64,000 nucleotides of DNA from Terriglobia bacterium. GTDB lineage: Bacteria; Acidobacteriota; Terriglobia; Acidiferrales; UBA7541. The DNA lies in contig JAIQFG010000002.1 in assembly GCA_020073375.1 (NCBI GenBank), positions 1 to 64,000 of the forward strand, given 5' to 3'. A program made the position numbers and the translations under genes. The notes beneath the pieces were generated by a model. The model was not told the DNA's origin. It was given only the letters and a program-made list of their open reading frames with translations, and did no database searches. This document shows positions 25,918 through 33,744 of this stretch, in pieces. How positions within the stretch are numbered: the first letter of the stretch is position 1; every line of letters begins with the position of its first letter.

Positions 25918-28182
25918 TTATTGCACCTGAATGGTGGCTTCGCTGGTAACCACCTGGATCGGCCGTTGCTGCGAATCCTTCGCGTTAACCTGCACGATGG
26001 AAAGCTGTGAACTTCCCGGAGCGACGCCCTTCACCACCACGCCGACCAGCGTCCCCGATCCGCTCACGCCCGGCGTATTCGGCATGCGCGTCGCGGACAC
26101 AATGGCCTGGCCGCGTTCCTTGTCCACGCGCTCCACGATGGCAATGTCCTGGGTTCCTCCGGATAGGAATCCGCCCTGTCTCACATCTTCGATCGACACC
26201 ATGGCCGGATTGAATTGCAGCAGCAGCGGTATGGAATACAGATCCTGCACGTTCTGCACGACGATTCCCAGCGTTGTCGTCTGCCCCGCCTTCAGCGTGA
26301 CCGTTGCCGGGTCAAATCGCAGCATCACATTTTGCGCGCCGGCAGCCGCAGCCGGTGCCGGAGCGGGCGCTGCGGATTGAGGAGTTGTGGGGGCAGGAGC
26401 CAGACCCGGCGCGCTCTGCGCCTTCGGCACGGGAGGCGCCATGATTTCGTTTTCCAGCCGCACTTCGGCGTTGGCGTCGCTGCCTGACGCAATGCTTCGC
26501 AGATTTTCCGCCGTCAGCGTCGGCAGCCGCACGATGTGCGGGATCAGTACGATCAGCACTTCGTTATCCTGATGTTCCACGGTGTCGTTGGAAAAGAAAT
26601 ATCGGAAGAAGGGAAGCTTGGCGAGCCCCGGCCACCCGTTAATGATGTCCGAATCGGTGCGCTCGATCAGCCCGCCGAGGATGTTCACCTCTCCATCTTG
26701 CAGACGGATATCATGCTCGATGCTGCGCTGGCTGATGATCGGTTGGCTGATTCCGCCGATGTTGGACGACCCGGTCACCGACGACACCACCACGTTCACC
26801 TTCATGCTGATTTCGTGATTTGGGTGGATGCGCGGCGTGACGTCCACGTTCACACCGACGTCCAAATACTGAAATTGCGTGTTCACCAGCGGGTTGACCA
26901 CGCCGGCCCCGGCTCCGGTAGCTCCCACTCCGATGCCCGCCTGAAAGCTTCCTGTCGCGACCGGAACGCGATCGCCCACGCGCAGCTTCGCTGTCTGCCC
27001 GTCCACCACGCGAATCTCGGGATTGTCGATGATCTGCGTCGATGTATCGGTCATCAGGAACGAGGCTTGCGCTCCCGGCAACGTCACGCTGTAATCCGCC
27101 GTGGAGAGCTTCTGCAATTGGTTCAGGGCCAGGGAAGTAGCCGTCTGCGTCGTGGTGCTGTTCGAAACGCCGCCCGGCGTGAACGCCAGCGTCGAGCTGG
27201 TGCCGGGTTGGATTCCCATATTCTTCAGCCGGTCGCGCCGCGCCTGCAGCACCGCTATCTGGATCACTACTTCGGGTTTCGCCTTGTCGATGTCGTCGAT
27301 GATTTTCTGCGCGAGCATCACGCGGTCCGGCGTGTCCCGCATCACGATGGCATTCTGCGCGTTGATCTGCTGCACGCGGCGCAAATCCAGCAGTTGGCGA
27401 ATGCTCGTAACGATTTCGGTCAATTCTTGCGGCAGGACCGTATTCTTCAGGTAAAACGTTTTCACCACTTCTTCTTCATAATCCTTGCGCTTTTGCGGCT
27501 GGTCCGGAATCACGAAAATAATGTTGGATGTCTCCGGCCGCCAGAACGCCTTGCTCTGCAGCGCCACGATATTCAGCGCCTGCTCCAGAGTCACATCGGT
27601 CAATTCCACCGAAATGCGCCGCGAGGTGAAATCCGAATCGAAAATCACCGTCAGCCCGGCCAGTTTTCCGATGGCGTCGAACACCGCCTTGGAATCGTTG
27701 GTCGCCCTCATGTTGATCGGCGCGCGCGACATTGGCGCCAGCTTCGGAGGCCCGACCATGAGGTTGGCGTCGTCGGCCGGGGAAGCCGGAGGCGCCATAT
27801 TCAGCGTCGTCCCTTGTTTCGCGGCCAGCAATTCCATGGTTGCCTGGACTTCCTGCGCGGCCACGGCGCTGGAAGGATCGATCATCTGCGCCTTGCGGAA
27901 TTCCGCCAGCGCCAGTTCCAGATTGGCTTGCTGGCGCAGCCGCCGGCCCTGATCCACGTGCCATTGCCCGGCCTCAAAGCGCATGCGCGCCGCTTTCAGC
28001 TTGTATTCGGTGTTGTTGGGCGAGGCCTGCAGCGCCTTATTGTAATAATCCAGGGCGGTGTCGTAATCCTTCAACGCTTCGGCCTTTTCGCCGGCGTTAT
28101 AATTCTGTCCGCCTTTGGGGCACCCCGCCAAGAGCACGGTCGCCGTGAGTAAAGCCATTCTCGAGAGATGCCGAATGTTCAT
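25918..28182 (-). CDS. Secretin lipoprotein with TPR and C-terminal cohesin domain
   Basis: 754-residue outer-membrane secretin of the GspD/PilQ superfamily. Lipobox LLAGC (about 17-21), TPR repeats (about 28-125: ALKDYDTALDYYNKALQASP), a secretin N-terminal STN-like domain (about 155-225), an N1-type domain (FYLKNTVLPQELTEIVTSIRQLL), the secretin pore (about 380-570: VPVATGSFQ; VDVTPRIHPN; IISQRSIEHDIRLQDGE; VLIVLIPHIVR), a Pro/Ala linker and a cohesin-like beta sandwich (about 620-750: VTLKAGQTTTLGIVVQN ... FNPAMVSIEDV). GGAG precedes the ATG. No GspE/F ATPase or platform gene is in the window. Confidence 0.9.
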   Translation of the reverse strand: MNIRHLSRMALLTATVLLAGCPKGGQNYNAGEKAEALKDYDTALDYYNKALQASPNNTEYKLKAARMRFEAGQWHVDQGRRLRQQANLELALAEFRKAQMIDPSSAVAAQEVQATMELLAAKQGTTLNMAPPASPADDANLMVGPPKLAPMSRAPINMRATNDSKAVFDAIGKLAGLTVIFDSDFTSRRISVELTDVTLEQALNIVALQSKAFWRPETSNIIFVIPDQPQKRKDYEEEVVKTFYLKNTVLPQELTEIVTSIRQLLDLRRVQQINAQNAIVMRDTPDRVMLAQKIIDDIDKAKPEVVIQIAVLQARRDRLKNMGIQPGTSSTLAFTPGGVSNSTTTQTATSLALNQLQKLSTADYSVTLPGAQASFLMTDTSTQIIDNPEIRVVDGQTAKLRVGDRVPVATGSFQAGIGVGATGAGAGVVNPLVNTQFQYLDVGVNVDVTPRIHPNHEISMKVNVVVSSVTGSSNIGGISQPIISQRSIEHDIRLQDGEVNILGGLIERTDSDIINGWPGLAKLPFFRYFFSNDTVEHQDNEVLIVLIPHIVRLPTLTAENLRSIASGSDANAEVRLENEIMAPPVPKAQSAPGLAPAPTTPQSAAPAPAPAAAAGAQNVMLRFDPATVTLKAGQTTTLGIVVQNVQDLYSIPLLLQFNPAMVSIEDVRQGGFLSGGTQDIAIVERVDKERGQAIVSATRMPNTPGVSGSGTLVGVVVKGVAPGSSQLSIVQVNAKDSQQRPIQVVTSEATIQVQ

Positions 28183-28300
28183 CCACGCTCCAGGTTGTGT
28201 GAATACGTCGAGTCAGTCTAGCATCCACTCAAAACTCGAACAAGGCGCGAGCTTGCGTGTGCTTGCGTATGGTTACTAGCCGCGGCTAAGATGGAATGCC

Positions 28301-28789
28301 GTGGCCAAGCCGACAAAAAAACAGGGGAAGCCAGCCGAGCTGCTGGTCGCTCAGAACCGTGCCGCCTCGTACAACTACCACTTGCTTGAGAAGCTGGAAG
28401 CGGGAATGGTGTTGCTTGGCACCGAGGTGAAATCTCTGCGCGAAGGAAAGGCGAATATCCGCGACGCCTACGCCGTGGTCCGCGCCGGCGCCGTCTGGCT
28501 CCTGAACGCCCACATTGGCGAATATCTCCCGGGCGGCATGCGCAACCATACCCCTCTGCGCCCGCGCAAGCTCCTGCTCCACAAACTGGAAATCGAAAAG
28601 CTGGATCGCAAAACCGACCAGGGGGGCTTGACGCTCATCCCCTTGCGAATTTATTTCAAGGACGGAACTGCCAAGTGCGAAATCGCCCTGGCGCAAGGCA
28701 AAAAGAAATGGGACCGCCGCCAGACGGAAAAGGACAAAGAGGCCAAGCGCGAAGTAGGCGAGGCCATGCGCCAATTCCGCCATCGGTAG
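28301..28789 (+). CDS. smpB: SsrA-binding protein
   Basis: Partner of tmRNA in trans-translation. 162 residues with the OB-fold core (NRAASYNYHLLEKLEAGMVLLGTEVKSLREGKAN) and the basic C-terminal tail (KKKWDRRQTEKDKEAKREV) that enters the decoding centre. GTG start at 28301 with AGATGGA upstream. The ssrA gene itself was not found nearby. Confidence 0.96.
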   Translation: MAKPTKKQGKPAELLVAQNRAASYNYHLLEKLEAGMVLLGTEVKSLREGKANIRDAYAVVRAGAVWLLNAHIGEYLPGGMRNHTPLRPRKLLLHKLEIEKLDRKTDQGGLTLIPLRIYFKDGTAKCEIALAQGKKKWDRRQTEKDKEAKREVGEAMRQFRHR

Positions 28790-28922
28790 GTCGCGCGTGC
28801 ACATCGCGTCAGGGGGCATACAAACCCAATGCACCTGATTTGAGTTACAACTGGATTGCAGCAGGTTGAATTTTTCGCGCTGCCTTTTCGGGCCGCGCCA
28901 TATCGTTCGGAGAAGGGAACTC

Positions 28923-30419
28923 ATGGAACTCACCGTCGACACACGCCCGGCACCGAAAATCGCGATCGAAGCCCTGGTCACCTACGCATTCGAGAATGAA
29001 AAGCCCGACACCGGAGTCCTCGCGCAACTCGATCAGGCCGCCGGAGGCGCGCTCTCCAAACTGGCCGCTGCCGGAGAACTCACCGGAAAAATGCTGGAAA
29101 CCACCCTGCTGTATTACCCGCAGGGCCTGGCCGCCCAGCGACTTTTGATCATCGGCGCGGGCAAAAAGGAAAAATTGGGCACCGCCGAATTGCGCCGGCT
29201 GGCCGCCGCTGCCGTTCGCAGTCTGAAATCGCGCCAGGTGAGGCAGGTCGCCTTCCTGGTCCGTGAAGGCGAGCGCAGCGAGTCCGCCGCGCAGGCCGTC
29301 GTCGAGGGCATGATCCTCGCGAATTTCGATTACGACAAATACAAAACGGACAAGAAGCCCGGCGGGGAAATTACATTCGCGTCGCTCGCCGGCTGGGACG
29401 AATCCTCGCGCGCCGAAGCTGATCGAGGCCTTGCTCGCGGACGCATCGTCGCCGAATCCCAGAATTTTGCGCGCGACCTGGGCAATGAGCCTTCCAACCT
29501 GCTCACCCCGCGCATGCTCGCCGACCGCGCCGCAGCCATGGCCCGCGAAGCAGGCCTCTCGGTGGACGTCCTCGACGAAAAAAGAATCGCGGAACTGAAA
29601 ATGGGCGCCCTGCTCTCGGTCGCGCAGGGCAGCGCGGAACCCCCGCGCATGATCGTCATCACCTACACGCCCGAAAACCTGAACCCGAACGCCCCCGTCC
29701 TCGGCCTGGTCGGTAAAGCCATCACCTTCGACACGGGCGGAATTTCCATCAAACCCTCCAACGACATGGAAAAAATGAAGTACGACATGTGCGGCGGCGC
29801 CGCCGTGATCGGCGCGATGCGCGCAATCGCCGCATTAAAACCGTCGTGCAAAATTACCGCCGTCGTCCCCTCCAGCGAAAACATGCCCGGCGGACGCGCC
29901 CAAAAACCTGGCGACATCCAGATCGCCATGTCCGGAAAATCCATCGAGGTTATCAACACCGACGCCGAAGGCCGCCTGGTCCTGGCCGACGCCATCACCT
30001 ACGCGAAAAAACTGGGTTGCACGCACCTTGTAGACGCCGCGACCCTCACCGGCGCTGTGGTCGTCGCCCTTGCCAACGTCAACGTCGGCGTGTTCGGCTC
30101 CGACCAGACCTTCACCGACCAGCTCCTCGCCAGCTCCAAAGCCGCCGGCGAGAAAATGTGGCCCCTCCCCATCGACGACGACTACCGCGAAATGATCAAG
30201 AGCGGCATCGCCGACATTCAAAACGTGGGCAGCGGCAAAGGCGGCGGCGCCATCACCGGCGCCATGTTCATTAAGGAATTCACCGGCGACACCCCGTGGA
30301 TTCACCTGGACATCGCCGGCCTTGCCTGGCAGGACGACGTAAAACCCTGGAACGCAAAAGGCGCAACCGGTGTAGCCGTCCGCACCATGGTCGACCTGGC
30401 AATGAAGTTCGGAAAGTAG
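28923..30419 (+). CDS. pepA: Leucyl aminopeptidase (M17)
   Basis: Cytosolic hexameric two-metal aminopeptidase. The catalytic domain shows the metal and active-site motifs GKAITFDTGGISIKP, KYDMCGGAAV and the signature NTDAEGRLVLADA. ATG at 28923 with AGAAGGGAAC upstream gives 498 residues, the normal size; the track start 19 codons earlier is unsupported. One detail: the usual Gly after the catalytic Lys (GKG) is Ala. The stop TAG sits in a GTAGTAG that begins a REP-like repeat. Confidence 0.95.
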   Translation: MELTVDTRPAPKIAIEALVTYAFENEKPDTGVLAQLDQAAGGALSKLAAAGELTGKMLETTLLYYPQGLAAQRLLIIGAGKKEKLGTAELRRLAAAAVRSLKSRQVRQVAFLVREGERSESAAQAVVEGMILANFDYDKYKTDKKPGGEITFASLAGWDESSRAEADRGLARGRIVAESQNFARDLGNEPSNLLTPRMLADRAAAMAREAGLSVDVLDEKRIAELKMGALLSVAQGSAEPPRMIVITYTPENLNPNAPVLGLVGKAITFDTGGISIKPSNDMEKMKYDMCGGAAVIGAMRAIAALKPSCKITAVVPSSENMPGGRAQKPGDIQIAMSGKSIEVINTDAEGRLVLADAITYAKKLGCTHLVDAATLTGAVVVALANVNVGVFGSDQTFTDQLLASSKAAGEKMWPLPIDDDYREMIKSGIADIQNVGSGKGGGAITGAMFIKEFTGDTPWIHLDIAGLAWQDDVKPWNAKGATGVAVRTMVDLAMKFGK

Positions 30420-30444
30420 TAGCACAGGCAATCCTGTCTGTGTG
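30419..30444. repeat. Single GTAG-type palindrome (CACAGGCAATCCTGTCTGTG)
   Basis: GTAGCACAGGCAATCCTGTC, a half element of the CACAGGC subfamily, directly abutting the pepA stop codon. Confidence 0.7.
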
Positions 30445-30546
30445 ATTTTGTGCCCCAAACCCGCCCATCGAATCGTGCCCTGGAGGGGCGCGGGTATCCC
30501 ACGCTCTCAAGTAAACGAACCACCCGGCCGATTCATAAGATAGGCA

Positions 30547-30552
30547 TATAAT
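30547..30552 (+). promoter_or_regulatory. Possible -10 box of acetate kinase gene
   Basis: A perfect TATAAT lies 54 bases before the ackA ATG in a short AT-rich patch (CATAAGATAGGCATATAATC). No convincing -35 hexamer at the right spacing. Confidence 0.35.
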
Positions 30553-30605
30553 CTGCCTTGATTGAAAATCCCATTCACGAACCATTTCGCGCGGAAGCAA
30601 AATCG

Positions 30606-31850
30606 ATGAACATACTGGTTCTCAACGCCGGCAGCTCCAGCCTGAAATTTCAAATCATCGCCACCGATCTCGACCGCATCCGCCAGGATGCCGACGCGCG
30701 CCTGCTGCGCGGCGAAGTTGACCGAATCGGCGGCGAAGCCGTCGTCACCTTCCAGAAAGGCGACGGCCCCAAGCAAAAACTCACCGCCTCGCTCCGCGAT
30801 ATTTCCGCGGCCCTGGACTACGTCATCCGCTGGATTGCCTCCCCCGATTCTGGCATCTCCGAAATCCAGAGCGTTTCCGACATCCACGCCGTCGGTCACC
30901 GCGTGGTCCACGGCGGCGAACTGTTCACCGATTCAGCGATCATCACCGACGAAGTGGTGAAGGGCATCGAAAACTGTATCGACCTCGCGCCACTGCACAA
31001 TCCCACCAACCTGCGCGGCATCCGCGCCGTCCGCGATCTGCTGGGCCATCAGATGCCGCAAGTCGCCGTTTTCGACACCGCCTTTCATCACTCTCTTCCC
31101 GTGCATGCCTACCTGTACGCCATCCCCTACCACTTGTACCTGCGCTACCGCATCCGCCGTTACGGCTTTCACGGAATCTCGCATCGCTACGTCGCCTATC
31201 GCTACCGCACGCTGCGCAATCTTGAACGCGACCAGGCCAATCTGGTGAGCCTGCATCTGGGCAACGGCTGTTCGGCCGCCGCCATTCGCGCCGGCGTTTC
31301 CCTGGACACTTCCATGGGCATGACTCCGCTCGAAGGCCTGGTCATGGGCACCCGCTCCGGCGACGTCGACCCCGCCGTTTTGAGCCTGATTGCTTCCAAG
31401 GAAGGACTTTCCCTGCACGAAGTGGAAAGCATGCTCAACAAGCAATCCGGCCTGCTTGGAATTTCCGGCCTCACCAACGACATGCGCACGCTGCAGGGCG
31501 AACTGACCGAACATGACGACCGCCGCGCCCGCCTGGCCATCGAAATCTTCTGCTACCGCGCCAGGAAATATATCGGAGCGTATTTGGCGGCTATGGGCGG
31601 TGCCGACGCCATCGTCTTCACGGGAGGGATCGGAGAAAACTCCCCGGAAATCCGCCGCCGGATCTGCGAAGGGCTCGAGTGGGCGGGCTTGTCGCTGGAC
31701 GAAAACAAGAATCAGCAGGCAGTAGGCCGCGAAGAAGTGGTTACCAAGGAAGGGTCGCGCCTGGCGGTTTATGTAATTCCCACTGACGAGGAACTCCTGA
31801 TCGCCCGGGACACCGCCCGCTGCATCCTGGGCGAACCCAATCCGTCTTGA
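30606..31850 (+). CDS. ackA: Acetate kinase
   Basis: Interconverts acetyl phosphate + ADP and acetate + ATP. ASKHA-fold motifs: N-terminal [77 protein letters not shown], and [10 protein letters not shown]. Start at 30606 gives 414 residues, typical; GGAAG lies upstream. No phosphotransacetylase gene is adjacent, so the acetyl-phosphate source is encoded elsewhere or is phosphoketolase. Confidence 0.95.
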   Translation: MNILVLNAGSSSLKFQIIATDLDRIRQDADARLLRGEVDRIGGEAVVTFQKGDGPKQKLTASLRDISAALDYVIRWIASPDSGISEIQSVSDIHAVGHRVVHGGELFTDSAIITDEVVKGIENCIDLAPLHNPTNLRGIRAVRDLLGHQMPQVAVFDTAFHHSLPVHAYLYAIPYHLYLRYRIRRYGFHGISHRYVAYRYRTLRNLERDQANLVSLHLGNGCSAAAIRAGVSLDTSMGMTPLEGLVMGTRSGDVDPAVLSLIASKEGLSLHEVESMLNKQSGLLGISGLTNDMRTLQGELTEHDDRRARLAIEIFCYRARKYIGAYLAAMGGADAIVFTGGIGENSPEIRRRICEGLEWAGLSLDENKNQQAVGREEVVTKEGSRLAVYVIPTDEELLIARDTARCILGEPNPS

Positions 31851-31852
31851 AT

Positions 31853-32317
31853 TTATTCCGGGATTTCCAGCACGCGCGCGAGTTGCCCCCGCAAATCCTT
31901 GGTCCGGAACCCGGGCGAACCAAAGCAGTCTTCGCCCTGGCGCAGAACGGGCAGCCACCAGCAGTCGTTTTCGACAGGGAAAAGTTGAAAAATGGAAACG
32001 CGCGACCCTGCCAGGGCCGCCGCCAATTTCCTGCGGTGTGCCGGCGGAACCGTGGAATCCACCAGAAGCACGGCTACCGATTTTTTCCGGACAAATTCGG
32101 GCGTGGCGCGCAGCGATGCGGCGAACGCGAAATCGCAGCCCAGTTCTCTGAGCGTCACTTGCAGTGGCGCTCCCCAGGACGTGTTTCGGCCCACCATTAA
32201 AATTCGCGATTTGACTGCGGGGGACGACTCGGGCAGGGCGCGCCGATAACTTTCTCTCGCTCCGGCCGGATGCCGGGCGGCGGCAATGCTGGGTGAAACC
32301 TGTGGAACGCTTGACAT
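31853..32317 (-). CDS. Receiver-like degenerate protein, unknown function
   Basis: 154 residues converging on ackA with only two bases between stops. The middle has the alpha/beta rhythm of a response-regulator receiver: SRILMVGRNTSWGAPLQVTLRELGC (beta1-alpha1), VAVLLVDSTVPP (beta3), VSIFQLF (beta4). The acidic pair after beta1 is missing (GR instead of DD) and the conserved Lys region is unclear, though an Asp remains at the end of beta3. If a receiver, it is unlikely to be phosphorylated normally. Several similar orphan pseudo-receivers occur in Acidobacteriota (recollection, not searched). Confidence 0.55.
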   Translation of the reverse strand: MSSVPQVSPSIAAARHPAGARESYRRALPESSPAVKSRILMVGRNTSWGAPLQVTLRELGCDFAFAASLRATPEFVRKKSVAVLLVDSTVPPAHRRKLAAALAGSRVSIFQLFPVENDCWWLPVLRQGEDCFGSPGFRTKDLRGQLARVLEIPE

Positions 32318-32468
32318 GCAACCCTCCCTAATTTGCGCCGGGAGAGGGTGAGGACTTAGACTGGCGCAAAAAATAAATTACCGGAGCGCGGATTTCCAGT
32401 CAAGATAAAATAATGAATCTGTGGAAAAAGCCGCACGGGTGGAAATTCAAGAAAACAAAATTCCGCAC

Positions 32469-33713
32469 TCAATTCTTCTGCGTTTGGGGCGCCTCGGCTC
32501 CGGGAGGGTTCTCGGCGGGTTGCGGCGCAATCGAAACCTGCTCGCCCTCCTGCAGCGCATCCGGCGGATTAACCACCACGCGGTCGCCCGCTTCGATTCC
32601 CTCCAGAACTTCCACTGCATTGCCGAAATCCCTGCCAATCGTGACCGGTTTCATCACCAGGCGACTGTCTGATCCCACCACCGCCGCCATTGTGCCCTCG
32701 GGGCGGAATAGCAGCGCATTGATCGGCAGCGATAGCCGCTGCCCGCTGTACCGCACGTCAAAGTGCACCTGCGCGTAGGACCCCGGGAGTAGCGCCCCCG
32801 ACGGGTTCGGCACATCCACCTCGGTCAGCAGCGTTCGCGTCGCGGGGTCGATCACATTTGCCGTACGCACCACGGTGCCGCAAAAATTGCGCCCCGCCAA
32901 TTCCGCAAGCGTGAGGCACGCCTTCAAGCCCTCGTGGATCGACGGGCCGAACGATTGCGGCACCGAGACGTACGCGCGGATCGGGTCGATCTGCGCAAGG
33001 TTGAACATCTGCTTGGTGGCCGCCCCGCCGTTGCCCGCATTGATCAGTGTTCCAGGATCCACGTTGCGTTGCGTAATCACTCCGGTGAACGGCGCGTACA
33101 CCCGCTTGAACGATTCCAGTTCTTCCAGCCGCTTCACGTTGGCTTCGGCCGATTGCACCATGGCCCGTTTCGCCGCCAGATCCCCGTTGGCGTTGTCGGC
33201 GTCCTGCCGGGAAACCGAATCCGTTTTCAGCAGATCCTGATACCGAGTGGCCGTGATGCCCGACAAATTGACGTTGGCTTGGGCTGTGCCCAGGTCGGCG
33301 CGGGCCTGCGCCAGTTCCTGGTCCACTTCCGGTGTGTCGATCTCGGCCAGGATATCGCCGCTCTTCACCCGGCTTCCAATGTCCTTGTACCATTTCTTCA
33401 AGTAGCCGTTGGTCCGCGAATAAATCGGGGATTCCACGTACGCCTTGAGCGTCCCGGGCAGCACCATTTCCGATCCGCCGTTGATGGGCGTTGCGTGGAT
33501 CACTGAAACGTACGGCACCGACATCAGTTCGGTCCTCTGAGCCAGCACCTGGTGCTCGCTGCGCCGCTGCAGGACGGAATAAATTCCCAGAACCCCGAAA
33601 ATCAGAAAGAGAATGAAGAACCAGCGCAATAGCGCGCCCCGTCCCCCGCGCGGCCCCTCCGGCGCGCCCGAGTTTTGCGATTCGTTGTGCGACCCTCTGG
33701 ATAATTCGGACAT
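32469..33713 (-). CDS. RND efflux periplasmic adaptor (membrane fusion protein)
   Basis: 414 residues. One N-terminal TM (RWFFILFLIFGVLGIYSVL), a lipoyl-like half motif (VESPIYSRTNGYLKKWYKDIGSRVKSGDILAEIDTPEVDQ), a coiled-coil hairpin (about 115-190), second lipoyl half (YAPFTGVITQRNVDPGTLI), beta-barrel and membrane-proximal domain (LPINALLFRPEG). Ends Pro/Gln-rich. It links the inner-membrane pump to a TolC-like channel. It follows the permease gene by 31 bases; no outer-membrane factor is encoded here. Confidence 0.92.
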   Translation of the reverse strand: MSELSRGSHNESQNSGAPEGPRGGRGALLRWFFILFLIFGVLGIYSVLQRRSEHQVLAQRTELMSVPYVSVIHATPINGGSEMVLPGTLKAYVESPIYSRTNGYLKKWYKDIGSRVKSGDILAEIDTPEVDQELAQARADLGTAQANVNLSGITATRYQDLLKTDSVSRQDADNANGDLAAKRAMVQSAEANVKRLEELESFKRVYAPFTGVITQRNVDPGTLINAGNGGAATKQMFNLAQIDPIRAYVSVPQSFGPSIHEGLKACLTLAELAGRNFCGTVVRTANVIDPATRTLLTEVDVPNPSGALLPGSYAQVHFDVRYSGQRLSLPINALLFRPEGTMAAVVGSDSRLVMKPVTIGRDFGNAVEVLEGIEAGDRVVVNPPDALQEGEQVSIAPQPAENPPGAEAPQTQKN

Positions 33714-33744
33714 TTACGCTAAGCTCCCGAAATTCGTACTTCCA

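Noticed and set aside
26536-28152. 538-residue plus-strand ORF opposite the secretin gene
   Set aside because: Arg/His-rich composition without any domain, and the minus strand encodes a clear secretin. Shadow of high GC.
28790-28922. tmRNA gene next to smpB
   Set aside because: The 133-base gap to pepA is too short and has no tRNA-like end or tag reading frame.
30933-32321. 462-residue minus-strand ORF over ackA
   Set aside because: Acetate kinase motifs on the plus strand are complete. Only the short 31853-32317 frame is a plausible minus-strand gene.
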